Source of the DNA: Lentisphaera marina
GTDB taxonomy: Bacteria; Verrucomicrobiota; Lentisphaeria; Lentisphaerales; Lentisphaeraceae
DNA: 64,000 nucleotides
Direction: 5' to 3'
NCBI RefSeq assembly: GCF_028745505.1
Contig: NZ_JAQZZL010000002.1
Coordinates: forward strand, 744,001-808,000
The notes under the pieces are model-generated. The model saw only the letters and a program-made list of their open reading frames with translations, was not told the origin of the DNA and did not search any database. Below are positions 35,761 to 43,915 of this stretch, piece by piece (within the stretch, counting starts at the first letter, position 1; each line of letters opens with the position of its first letter). The position numbers were made by a program, and so were the translations under genes.

Positions 35761-37642
35761 GTGCGCCTGAGAGCGCACACAATCAATGAGGTGAAAGTCC
35801 TCATCAACAAAGGCTGATTATGTTGTAGTCGAACCTAACTGCGTTGTCGTGAGGCGGGGTGGAGAGCAAGGCAAGACGAAACAGCAGTCCGTAGGATGAC
35901 GAACTCGATTCGGCTTTATAGTACTGGCGAGCCTGCGTGCGCTTGGCGAAGCTTGGAACAGAAAGAAAAAAAAAAAGGTAGTTCTGAAAATCCTCTATGC
36001 TGAATATCAGCGAGTAGCAAAGCAGTAGAGGAAGTCTATAGGGTGGTTGGAGACGGAATGCCGTGAAGGTTGTGTGACGTTAATCAGGGAGATCTGCATG
36101 TGCAGTGCAATAAGGCATGCAGAAGTCAGAGCTCTCATAGTAGTAAAGAAGGCGGTGAAAGCCGTCAGAGCGAAGGAGAGTAGGAAGATGAAACTGAGAA
36201 GAAAAGAATGAAGGAATGAAACAATTGTCAGAGACGACTAAACATTCATGGGAGCAGTTAGGGCGCACCGAAGAGATTCGTGCGTGGGCCTCAACTTCAG
36301 TCTGGACAGATCAGATGCTGGGAACTCTTGAAACAAGAGTTGAAGGTAGGAAATGGTATAGCTTAATAGATAAAGTAGCGCGAGAAGTGAACCTTGTAGA
36401 AGCCTGGGAATCTGTTCGTGCAAACGGCGGGAGTCACGGGGTGGATATGGTGAGCTTGGATCGTTATGAATCAGAGTTAGAGCACAATACTGAACAATTG
36501 ATGAAGCAATTACAGGCGGGGACTTACCTTCCGCAATGCGTTCGCAGGGTAGAGATCCCAAAAGCCGACGGTAAAACGCGTGCATTGGGAATACCAACCG
36601 TGCGAGATAGAGTTGTTCAGACTGCGCTCAAGAATGTTATTGAACCGATATATGATGCGGAATTTTCTGCACAGAGTTTTGGTTTTCGTCCGCAACGGGG
36701 ATGTAAAGACGCGCTTAGGCGGGTTCATCATCTACTTACGCAAGGACAGCTCTATGTCGTTGATGCGGACATTCAAAGTTACTTTGATATGATACCGCAC
36801 GACAAACTCATGGCACGAGTCAAAGAGAAAATAAGTGATGGCAAGGTCCTTGACCTTATAGAAGCTTTCCTCAAAGCGGGGATATTCGACGGAATCAAGG
36901 AGTGGGAACCCGAGAAAGGGACTCCGCAAGGAGGCGTAATTAGCCCACTGCTCGCCAATATTTATCTCGATGAATTCGACCATAGGATGAGAGACGCTGG
37001 TTTTGAAATAGTGAGGTATGCGGATGACTTTCTGGTGATGTGCGATAATGCAAAATCGGCTAAACGGGGCTTGCGCAAGATAAAGCGTTGGATGAAGGCC
37101 CATGGTCTGAATCTTCACCCCGATAAAACCCGAATTGCCGACATGAATCAGCAAGATGAGTACTTTGAATTTCTAGGTTATCACTTTGAGCGTTCGAAAA
37201 GGACGGGCAGAATAAATAGGTGGCCCCGAAAACAGAGTATGGCTAAAATTAAGGATACTATACGCAAGCGTACGAGGCGTTGTCATTGGCAATCCATAGA
37301 AGAAATTATTAAAGCCCTCAGGCCTAGTCTCAAAGGTTGGTATGAGTACTTCAAGCATTCCAATCGTTGGACCATGCTCGAAGTTGATGCTTTCTTTCGA
37401 AGAAGGTTGCGCAGTATCATCGCTAAGTACAACCGTAAGAGAGGTACTCATCGGATTATCGATAACAAGAAATATACCAAGAAATACTTTGTAGAACTAG
37501 GGTTCTTTTCACTGGAAGAGGCCTGGTTACTGGAATCTCAGTCTCTTCGGAGTAAGCATTGACCGGAGAGCCGTATGCGGGAGATCCGCACGTACGGTTC
37601 GGAAGGAGGGGAGGCTCCGCAAGGAGCTTTCCCTACCCTTAT
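35761..37642 (+). mobile_element. Group II intron
   Basis: A complete-looking bacterial group II intron of about 1.88 kb. The 5' end is GTGCGCCTGAG. A structured domain I follows over 35761-36200, and an ORF encodes the maturase. Domain V is at about 37568-37600 (GAGCCGTATGCGG...CCGCACGTACGGTTC), and a domain VI stem GGGAGGCTCCGCAAGGAGC leads to a 3' end near 37642 (...CCTTAT). It sits 4 nt after a palindromic repeat, and terminator-like hairpins are the usual targets of class C introns. The 3' border is estimated to within a few bases. Confidence 0.85.
36216..37562 (+). CDS. ltrA: Group II intron reverse transcriptase/maturase
   Basis: A 448-aa intron-encoded protein. The reverse-transcriptase palm has KADGKTRALGIPTVRDRVVQ, AQSFGFRPQRGCKDAL, DADIQSYFDMI, GTPQGGVISPLLANIYLDEFD and the catalytic RYADDF. 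The maturase X domain is about 350-430 (LRPSLKGWYEYFKHSN). There is no HNH endonuclease domain, consistent with insertion at single-stranded hairpin sites. It mediates splicing and retrotransposition of its own intron. The ORF is intact, and AAGGA directly precedes the ATG. Domain V starts right after the stop codon. Confidence 0.96.
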   Translation: MKQLSETTKHSWEQLGRTEEIRAWASTSVWTDQMLGTLETRVEGRKWYSLIDKVAREVNLVEAWESVRANGGSHGVDMVSLDRYESELEHNTEQLMKQLQAGTYLPQCVRRVEIPKADGKTRALGIPTVRDRVVQTALKNVIEPIYDAEFSAQSFGFRPQRGCKDALRRVHHLLTQGQLYVVDADIQSYFDMIPHDKLMARVKEKISDGKVLDLIEAFLKAGIFDGIKEWEPEKGTPQGGVISPLLANIYLDEFDHRMRDAGFEIVRYADDFLVMCDNAKSAKRGLRKIKRWMKAHGLNLHPDKTRIADMNQQDEYFEFLGYHFERSKRTGRINRWPRKQSMAKIKDTIRKRTRRCHWQSIEEIIKALRPSLKGWYEYFKHSNRWTMLEVDAFFRRRLRSIIAKYNRKRGTHRIIDNKKYTKKYFVELGFFSLEEAWLLESQSLRSKH

Positions 37643-37757
37643 CCAGGGACTTTCCACTTTGAGCGAAGCGCCACCTTGAGGACGCAGTCCGATACCTAAG
37701 TGAGCAACGTGAACGCTACCTTGAGCCGCTAGGCGCCACCTTGAGCGGAGTGACACC
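37643..37757. repeat. Repeat block downstream of intron
   Basis: Short, noncoding, with three spaced CCACCTTGAG units (GCGCCACCTTGAG... GCTACCTTGAG... GCGCCACCTTGAG) in about 90 nt, related to the CGCCACCTCAGG block at 8000 and to 17575-17650. It lies just past the convergent sulfatase stop codon. Confidence 0.5.
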
Positions 37758-39254
37758 TTAATCCAAAGGTGGCTGAAGCCCTTCACTTTGGAAGGTTTTG
37801 TAGTGTTTTTTATAGCTTTGGATAACGCGCTCGGGACGGTCGGCATCGGCTACGTTGTAGAGTTTGATACCGGTTTTGATTTGCGGAGCTTCTTTTTTCG
37901 GAAGCCATTTATCGGCAAACTCTTTTTTGAGCGAAGCGTACTCTGGGTTGTCAGCGAGGTTGGTCCATTCATTGCTGTCCTGAGTTTTATTGTAGAGCTC
38001 TTCAGTGCCGTCGAAATAACGAGTGTAGCGCCACTTTTTTGTTCTCAGGGTGTAGTTACCACGGCCCCAGGTAGTCATAGCCGGAGATATTTTTTCCTTG
38101 GATGGATTATCGAGCCAGGGACGAAGGCTAATGCCGTCAACGTAGGATGGTGTGCCGATTCCTGCTAAGTCGCAGAGGGTTTTGTAAACATTGATGAGTC
38201 CTACTGGCTCATGACATTTCTGGCCATTGCCTTTGCGGCGTCTATCCCAAATGATAAAGGGAGTGCGTGTAGCTTCTTCCCAGAGAGAAAATTTACTAAA
38301 AGAGCGCTTTTCACCCAGGTGGAAGCCGTGATCAGACCACAGGATAACGATGGTGTTATCTGCGTACTCACTTTTCTCGAGGGCATTCATGACCATTCCG
38401 ACATTATCGTCAGTAAAGTTAATGCTGGCTAAATAACCGCGTCGAACTTTTTCCCAGGCATTGTCACGAGCCATAGGAATTTCGACATAGAGTTGGGCAT
38501 TACTTTGACCGGCAATGGGGATATCTGTCAGATCATTAGCCTTGATTTTTGGGGGCTGAATGGGGAAGTTAAAGCGGTCGTAGTTTTCTTTTGGAGTGAT
38601 AAAGGGCGTGTGAGGAAGAATAAAACCTACTGAAAGGAAAAAGGGCTTGTAATGCTTTTTCTCAAGGAATTTCTTTGCGTACTTCGCAGTTTTGAAGTCG
38701 CGAAAATCTTCCTTGGGGTTTTCCGCAGGGCAGGCTACAAGACGCTTTTGGTAGGGTTCGGGGTAATAGCCGTAATCCTTGATGAGTTTTAGTTTTGAGT
38801 CACCAAAGGATTTGTAGTCGTCCCATTGAACATCCTGCATGTAGGCGTTGTCAGGGTTGTGGTACACTTTGGTGATACCCACGGTTTCATAGCCATTATT
38901 TTTGAAATGCAGTGGCATGGGAGTGAGACGGTCGAGTTCACCTGTGGTAATTTCAACTATATCGTAGAAAGGGTAGAGACCTGAGTTGTGGGGCTCTATG
39001 CCAAACATGAGGGCATTCCTACTCGGAGAACATCCCGGCGAAGTGCAGTGTGCGTTAGTGAAGTTTACGCCATTAGCAGCTAGCTTGTCCATGTTTGGGG
39101 TGAGTGCCTGGGGGTGACCATCCAGAAATCCCACCCAGTCATTCATATCGTCAACACAAAGCATGAGGATGTTGGGTTTTTCTGCTCCTTCCGCAAAGGA
39201 GTTAAAAGTTATGAATGTAAGTAGTAGGGATGCAAGAAGTTTAAGTTTATGCAT
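37758..39254 (-). CDS. Secreted sulfatase (iduronate-2-sulfatase-like)
   Basis: A 498-aa type I sulfatase. The start is ATG 39254 with AGGATAATT; an upstream in-frame ATG at 39311 would add 19 residues ahead of the signal peptide MHKLKLLASLLLTFITFNSFAEG. The active site GCSPSRNALMFG (Cys75, to be converted to formylglycine) follows the metal-binding VDDMNDW (Asp35-Asp36) and TPNMDKLAANGVNFTNAHC. The C-terminal metal site ILWSDHGFHLGEK is intact. Of the sulfatases I know, iduronate-2-sulfatase is the nearest in pattern, suggesting sulfated uronate or related sugars. It needs a formylglycine-generating enzyme, not encoded here. It follows the prepilin-like gene by about 40 nt, as one operon. 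Confidence 0.92.
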   Translation of the reverse strand: MHKLKLLASLLLTFITFNSFAEGAEKPNILMLCVDDMNDWVGFLDGHPQALTPNMDKLAANGVNFTNAHCTSPGCSPSRNALMFGIEPHNSGLYPFYDIVEITTGELDRLTPMPLHFKNNGYETVGITKVYHNPDNAYMQDVQWDDYKSFGDSKLKLIKDYGYYPEPYQKRLVACPAENPKEDFRDFKTAKYAKKFLEKKHYKPFFLSVGFILPHTPFITPKENYDRFNFPIQPPKIKANDLTDIPIAGQSNAQLYVEIPMARDNAWEKVRRGYLASINFTDDNVGMVMNALEKSEYADNTIVILWSDHGFHLGEKRSFSKFSLWEEATRTPFIIWDRRRKGNGQKCHEPVGLINVYKTLCDLAGIGTPSYVDGISLRPWLDNPSKEKISPAMTTWGRGNYTLRTKKWRYTRYFDGTEELYNKTQDSNEWTNLADNPEYASLKKEFADKWLPKKEAPQIKTGIKLYNVADADRPERVIQSYKKHYKTFQSEGLQPPLD

Positions 39255-39294
39255 AATTATCCTATGTTTTAATTTTAGCTTGTTTGAATGTATC

Positions 39295-40086
39295 TTAGTC
39301 TTGGCAGTCAAAAAGAGTATTCTGAGTGACGCCTGTGCTCCACATGTCTAGTCCGGAGTTCCCGGCGAGGGAAATGAGGTTTCTCAACTCAATGTGGCCA
39401 TCTACAAACAAGTAGTTTGTGGCGTAAGTTTTTGTATGTTTTTTTGGTGTCCCAAGTAAGCTATCTCTAATGTTATCTAAAGTAGCATAATGAAGACTAT
39501 TGAGTCCTACAGTCGAGTTTCCTGTTAAATTGTCAGGGTCGATCTCCACTTTGTAGATAGCTGAGTTAGGGCTATTAACTTCAGAAAACCTCATCGACCA
39601 TGGTGTTTCATTATTATTTTCAACAGCCCAACCATTTAATGTGACTCCGCGCTCCCAAGTATTGTTGCCTAAGGATGGGTCCTTGGCTCTCATAAATGAA
39701 TATGAACGACGAATGTTACTTGTGTTTGCCGCAATACCTTCATAATATTTGTCTTCTTCAGGGCAGTTAAAAAAAGATAAGCGATTTCCAATATCTTCAT
39801 ATCGGTAGGGCGCACTGAGCTGACTATTGCCATAGCTTAGGATTTTTCTATCAGTATTACCTACAGTCGTATCTGTCGCTGCAGGAAAGTGTCCTGTGTT
39901 ATCATCTGCGTAGAGTAGGTACATTGTATTCAATGTTTTGAGATTGTTGATGCAAATAGACGCTCGACTTTTTTGACGAGCTTTACCTAATGTAGGTAGA
40001 AGAAGAGATGCCAGTATGCCAATTATGGCAATAACCACGAGCAACTCGATGAGAGTGAACTTTAAGCGGGTTCTATTTTTTATCAT
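39295..40086 (-). CDS. Prepilin-like secreted protein (FTLIELL N-terminus)
   Basis: A 263-aa protein with the type IV pilin-like N-terminus [25 protein letters not shown]. The conserved Glu at +5 is present, but Lys stands where the prepilin peptidase site usually has Gly. After the hydrophobic helix come [20 protein letters not shown] and [10 protein letters not shown]..., and a C-terminal [12 protein letters not shown] motif typical of the large pseudopilin-like family of Lentisphaerae and Planctomycetes. The start is set at ATG 40086; the ATG at 40101 has no ribosome site. Members occur in dozens to hundreds of copies near sulfatase genes, and the co-directional sulfatase 40 nt downstream fits. 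Surface display or secretion is inferred. Confidence 0.85.
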   Translation of the reverse strand: MIKNRTRLKFTLIELLVVIAIIGILASLLLPTLGKARQKSRASICINNLKTLNTMYLLYADDNTGHFPAATDTTVGNTDRKILSYGNSQLSAPYRYEDIGNRLSFFNCPEEDKYYEGIAANTSNIRRSYSFMRAKDPSLGNNTWERGVTLNGWAVENNNETPWSMRFSEVNSPNSAIYKVEIDPDNLTGNSTVGLNSLHYATLDNIRDSLLGTPKKHTKTYATNYLFVDGHIELRNLISLAGNSGLDMWSTGVTQNTLFDCQD

Positions 40087-40216
40087 TATGCTCAATTCCA
40101 TTTTTTAAATTAAGTGGCTCTCCTTAAGAAAAACAAATCCAAAGAGTCTGATGCCGAATATTTCTTATTTTTAATATTTATAACACGAAAAAATCACTAT
40201 GTCAACCAATTTTATT

Positions 40217-40233
40217 TAAATGTTTAACATTTA
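40217..40233. promoter_or_regulatory. Candidate operator, site 1 (isomerase promoter)
   Basis: TAAATGTT-T-AACATTTA, a perfect palindrome with 8-bp arms, 61 nt upstream of the isomerase start. It matches two sites before the GH42 gene (consensus AAATGnTTAACATTT). Probably a binding site of a sugar-responsive dimeric repressor or activator. Confidence 0.6.
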
Positions 40234-40293
40234 CTTGTAAGATCGCTATTTGCTTATTATTATGTAATATATTTAATATAATGGAGTCAAAAA

Positions 40294-41088
40294 ATGAGTA
40301 TTATTAAGATATCACTTGCGCAATGGTCTTTGCATAAACGTTTTCAAAGTGGAGCTCTAGAAAATTTAGATTTTCCAGCTTTTACTCGTGATCATTTTGA
40401 TTTATCAGCACTTGAATACGTCAATATCTTTTTTAAACAGACAACAAATTCATATGTAAGAGAACTGAAACAAAGGTGCGATGACAATGGGGTTAAGAGT
40501 CTTTTAATTATGTGTGATGGCCTTGGACGTTTAGGAGATCCAGATAGAATTAAACGTGAAAAAGCGGTGGAAAATCACCTCATATGGTTAGAGCTTGCCA
40601 GTAAATTATCTTGCCATTCTATAAGAGTTAATGCGGAGTCGGAAGGAAGTTTTGAAGAGCAATGTCAATATTCCGTTGATGGTTTGCGGGAGCTAAGTCA
40701 AAAAGCCGACGATTTTGACTTGAATATCTTAGTAGAAAACCATGGGGGACTTTCATCGAATGGTGCTTGGCTAAGTCAGGTAATGCAGGGAGTTCATTTA
40801 GAGAATTGTGGAACTCTACCTGATTTTGGTAATTTTGATGATTATGATAAGTATAAAGGAGTAAAGGAGATGATGCCTTGGGCCAAGAGTGTGAGTGCTA
40901 AGAGTTTTGACTTCGATAATGAAGGAAATGAAATCAATATAGATTATCATAAAATGATGCAAATTGTTCTTTCACAAGGATATTCATCTTACTTTGGTAT
41001 AGAGTATGAAGGCGATAAATATTCTGATATTGAAGGTGTGAATTTAACAATAGATCTTTTAAAAAGTTTTGAAAATACAGAGGTATGA
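40294..41088 (+). CDS. Sugar phosphate isomerase/epimerase-like TIM-barrel protein
   Basis: A 264-aa cytosolic protein of the xylose isomerase-like TIM-barrel superfamily (AP_endonuc_2). It opens SIIKISLAQWSLHKRF, and has a central SCHSIRVNAESEG, the metal-ligand Glu in NILVENHGGLSSN, an Asp in CGTLPDFGNFD, and a last Glu in YFGIEYEGDKYSD. Such proteins isomerise or epimerise free or oxidised sugars with a divalent metal; the substrate is not evident. GGAG precedes the ATG. It overlaps the next gene (ATGATTATG), shares an operator-like palindrome with the GH42 operon, and is therefore probably induced by the same sugar. Confidence 0.85.
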   Translation: MSIIKISLAQWSLHKRFQSGALENLDFPAFTRDHFDLSALEYVNIFFKQTTNSYVRELKQRCDDNGVKSLLIMCDGLGRLGDPDRIKREKAVENHLIWLELASKLSCHSIRVNAESEGSFEEQCQYSVDGLRELSQKADDFDLNILVENHGGLSSNGAWLSQVMQGVHLENCGTLPDFGNFDDYDKYKGVKEMMPWAKSVSAKSFDFDNEGNEINIDYHKMMQIVLSQGYSSYFGIEYEGDKYSDIEGVNLTIDLLKSFENTEV

Positions 41089-41090
41089 TT

Positions 41091-41714
41091 ATGAAAGTTA
41101 TTTGTACAGTAATATTGCTTGTTCTATCACTACAATCAGAAGATAAATGGTTAGTTTTGTTTGATGGGACAGATTTAAATCAATGGCAGAAAAGCACGGG
41201 TAATTGGCAGGTAGATAAAAATGAGACTTTGCTTATCCAACCTAGAAAGGGTGAGAGTGGTTGGGAGCGGTACAGTTCATACCTTTACACGAAGAAGCAG
41301 TTCTCAGACTTCACTATTGAATTTGAATACAGCTATCCCAAAGGAGGAAATAGTGGTCTTTATTTTCGCGTAGCGGACATGAAGGATGCAACAAAAAGTG
41401 GTATGGAAGTGCAAATCCTCGATTCTTTAAATAAGAAGGGTAAACTTTCCCATCACGATCATGGAGGAGTTATAAAAACTGTTGCACCGAGTAAAAACAT
41501 GTCGAAGCCTGCAGGGTATTGGTTTAAGGCACAATTGAGTTTAAAAGGGCGCCATATTCTTTACATACTTGATGGTGAAAAAATTATTGATCATGACTTT
41601 TCTAAAAATCCAAACACAGGGAAGAAGCCACTAAAGGGTTACATTGCTTTGCAAGATCATGGATATGGTAATGACGTGCGCTTTCGGAATATTCGAATAA
41701 AAGAAATCAAATAA
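41091..41714 (+). CDS. Secreted DUF1080 (3-keto-disaccharide hydrolase-like) protein
   Basis: A 207-aa exported protein with one DUF1080 (PF06439) concanavalin-like fold: WLVLFDGTDLNQWQKS at the start, YLYTKKQFSDFTIEFEYSYPKGGNSGLYFRV in the middle, and the final GYIALQDHGYGNDVRFRNIRIKEI. Members bind or cleave glycans, and some hydrolyse 3-keto-glycosides, together with Gfo/Idh oxidoreductases and TIM-barrel isomerases of the kind found beside it. The start is ATG 41091 because AGAGG (41079-41083) is at proper distance; ATG 41085 is too near. The signal peptide is short (MKVICTVILLVLSLQS). Confidence 0.88.
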   Translation: MKVICTVILLVLSLQSEDKWLVLFDGTDLNQWQKSTGNWQVDKNETLLIQPRKGESGWERYSSYLYTKKQFSDFTIEFEYSYPKGGNSGLYFRVADMKDATKSGMEVQILDSLNKKGKLSHHDHGGVIKTVAPSKNMSKPAGYWFKAQLSLKGRHILYILDGEKIIDHDFSKNPNTGKKPLKGYIALQDHGYGNDVRFRNIRIKEIK

Positions 41715-41756
41715 ACGTAACAACAAGGTAAGCAGAGTAAAAGTTTCACGATAATA

Positions 41757-41771
41757 AAATGGTTAACATTT
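41757..41771. promoter_or_regulatory. Candidate operator, site 2
   Basis: AAATGGTTAACATTT, one mismatch from a perfect palindrome, 48 nt before a TTGACA box. A half-site AAATGTTTA follows at 41779. Same consensus as 40217 and 41837. Confidence 0.55.
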
Positions 41772-41804
41772 AATAATAAATGTTTATTTATTTCACCAAT
41801 AAGG

Positions 41805-41833
41805 TTGACAAGTTTGCTCTCTTGCTTTAATTA
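41805..41833 (+). promoter_or_regulatory. Candidate sigma-70 promoter of GH42 operon
   Basis: TTGACA (41805-41810), 17 nt spacer, TAATTA (41828-41833). Operator site 3 begins 3 nt beyond the -10 box and would cover the start of transcription. Confidence 0.5.
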
Positions 41834-41836
41834 AGG

Positions 41837-41851
41837 AAATGATTAACATTT
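41837..41851. promoter_or_regulatory. Candidate operator, site 3
   Basis: AAATGATTAACATTT, 80 bp downstream of site 2 and overlapping the likely transcription start of the GH42 operon. Two sites 80 bp (about 7.5 turns) apart suit cooperative or looping repression. Confidence 0.55.
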
Positions 41852-41866
41852 AAGATGAGGTGCGAT

Positions 41867-43915
41867 ATGAGCTTACCTAGAATAGGATCCCAATTATTTA
41901 TAAATCGTGGAGATAGTCCGGAACAGGCCCGTGAATGGGTTGATCAAATGAACACCGTAGGTTTGCGAGTTATTCGTTTATTCATGTTATGGGATTTAGT
42001 TGAATCCCGCGAAGGGCACTGGACTTGGGATGTGTTTGATGCGGTCTTTGATCAAGCAGCTAAGAATGACATGGGAGTAGTACCGACTCTTTGGGCATTG
42101 ACCTCGCCAGGTTGGATGAGACGAGTTCGTTCCTTGCAAGGGATTGATGATTTAACGGATAAGAAATTCACGGATAGGGCAATGGATTATGTGGATCGCT
42201 GTGTTTTACGTTATGCTAATCACCCGGGTCTTGATTCTTGGATTATATGGAATGAAGCAAGTTTGGAACTGGTTCCAGAAAAGAAATGGCAAACGCAATA
42301 TCGTGATTTTTTGAGTTCTTATCATGGAAGTATTGAAGAGTACAACCGCCTTTCATATCATCAATTTGAGAGTTTTGATGAAGTACAAATTCACGAGGGT
42401 GAGTTAAATGATTTTTGGGCCCCGCACATTGAACAACTGGATTGGGCGCGCTTCAATCGTTCACAGCTCCTGTACTGGATGAAAGTCATTACTGAGCGTA
42501 TACGATCTAATGACCCGAATCATCCGATTCACGTTAACCCGCACGCATTAGTTAGTAATTATACTAAAACGGGACAAGAGGTTTGGGAGGAAGGCAAAGT
42601 TGTGGACTTTCTCGGATGCAGTGCTCACCCGGTTTGGCATTTTACCCGTTTTGAGAGAAAAGCTTGGCCCCAGGCAATTGCCATGTCGACAATTTTAATG
42701 CGCAGTGCCAGTAAAGGTCAGCAGTTCTGGTTGAGTGAACTTCAGGCTGGTCCGGCAATTGATTCGGGTTTGATTTACGATACTCCTACAGGGGATGATT
42801 TTCGAGTCTGGCTGTGGACGGGAATCGGTACAGGTGCAGATGCTTTGGTATTCTGGTGTTTTAATGATCGCAATGATGGCGCGGAAGCAGGTGAATGGCG
42901 TTTGATGGGACCGGCCGGTGGAGAAACAAAGCGCAGTAAAGTTACCACAGAAGTTTGTGAAAAGCTTATTCAACACAATGAATGGTTTGAAAATAGTCAG
43001 GCTAAAACACCATGCGCACACATTTTACATAGTACTCCAAGTAGAACTTTTGCGTACCTCGCAGAAGAAGGCCCCGTTGAAAATCCCCGTTCACAGGATT
43101 CGGCGGATGATGCACTTTGTGGAGCTTGGACTCTATTGGATGATTTGGGGATTGAGGCGGGTTTTGTCAATGAGGCAAAAGTGAAAAGTCTTGATCCAAA
43201 ACAGAGTCCCTTGTTGATTTGTCCCAACGTGACCTGCGTAGAAGATAAGTCACTCATTGCTGAACTGCATCAATATGTTGAGCATGGGGGTACTCTTATT
43301 GTCGATGGCGCTTTCGCCAGTAAAGATCAGAACGGCTGGATGCTTCGTGAACAAGTTTTTGAATTGGAAAAACTCATTGGAGCTAAAAAAACTGATCAGA
43401 CTTGCTTCAGAGAAAAGACTTTAATTCAGGGACAAAATTCCTACTACGAAGCTTTCTTTATGAGAAATGATTTTGTTCCAACTGAAGGTACTCAAGTTTT
43501 TGCGACATGGGAAGATGGTGATCCGGCTGGCTTATGTCATTCTTTTGGTCAGGGGCGCGTTATTACAATAGGAACCTGTTTTTTCCAAAAGTATTTTGTG
43601 AACCAGGATCCAGCCTTACTTAAGGAAATGCTGATCATGCTCGATATGGATGATTTATTACCAAGTTTAAGTTTTGCCAATCAGAACTTAAGATCACTTC
43701 GTCACAGCGTACTTGATTCTAAAAAAGGAGATTTGCATATGTTTATTAATGATTTTAGTCAAAGAGATGTAAAACTTATGGTTCATGTTGACGGAATAGT
43801 GGAATTTATGGATACTGAGGAGTTAAAGTCAGTAGCTAAAGGTGAAGTTTTTAATGTAAGTTTACCGTCAAAAGGTGTCCTTTTGCTCGGCTTTAAGGAG
43901 AATGAGTTAGTATGA
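41867..43915 (+). CDS. GH42 beta-galactosidase
   Basis: A 682-aa glycoside hydrolase of clan GH-A. It opens with a TIM barrel (PRIGSQLFINRGDSPEQAREWVDQMNTVGLRVIRLFMLWDLVE), with acid/base Glu130 in WIIWNEASLE and nucleophile Glu291 in QFWLSELQAG, followed by a trimerisation-type domain (HILHSTPSRTFAYLAEEG..., GGTLIVDGAF) and a small beta domain. There is no signal peptide, so it acts in the cytosol on imported galactosides. The start is ATG 41867 behind GAGGTG; ATG 41855 is possible. It overlaps the symporter gene by 4 nt (ATGA), so import and cleavage are coupled. Family activity is beta-galactosidase or alpha-L-arabinopyranosidase. Confidence 0.92.
   Translation: MSLPRIGSQLFINRGDSPEQAREWVDQMNTVGLRVIRLFMLWDLVESREGHWTWDVFDAVFDQAAKNDMGVVPTLWALTSPGWMRRVRSLQGIDDLTDKKFTDRAMDYVDRCVLRYANHPGLDSWIIWNEASLELVPEKKWQTQYRDFLSSYHGSIEEYNRLSYHQFESFDEVQIHEGELNDFWAPHIEQLDWARFNRSQLLYWMKVITERIRSNDPNHPIHVNPHALVSNYTKTGQEVWEEGKVVDFLGCSAHPVWHFTRFERKAWPQAIAMSTILMRSASKGQQFWLSELQAGPAIDSGLIYDTPTGDDFRVWLWTGIGTGADALVFWCFNDRNDGAEAGEWRLMGPAGGETKRSKVTTEVCEKLIQHNEWFENSQAKTPCAHILHSTPSRTFAYLAEEGPVENPRSQDSADDALCGAWTLLDDLGIEAGFVNEAKVKSLDPKQSPLLICPNVTCVEDKSLIAELHQYVEHGGTLIVDGAFASKDQNGWMLREQVFELEKLIGAKKTDQTCFREKTLIQGQNSYYEAFFMRNDFVPTEGTQVFATWEDGDPAGLCHSFGQGRVITIGTCFFQKYFVNQDPALLKEMLIMLDMDDLLPSLSFANQNLRSLRHSVLDSKKGDLHMFINDFSQRDVKLMVHVDGIVEFMDTEELKSVAKGEVFNVSLPSKGVLLLGFKENELV

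Noticed and set aside
36732-37154. 140-aa minus-strand ORF inside the maturase gene
   Set aside because: Complement of conserved reverse-transcriptase motifs; no independent evidence.
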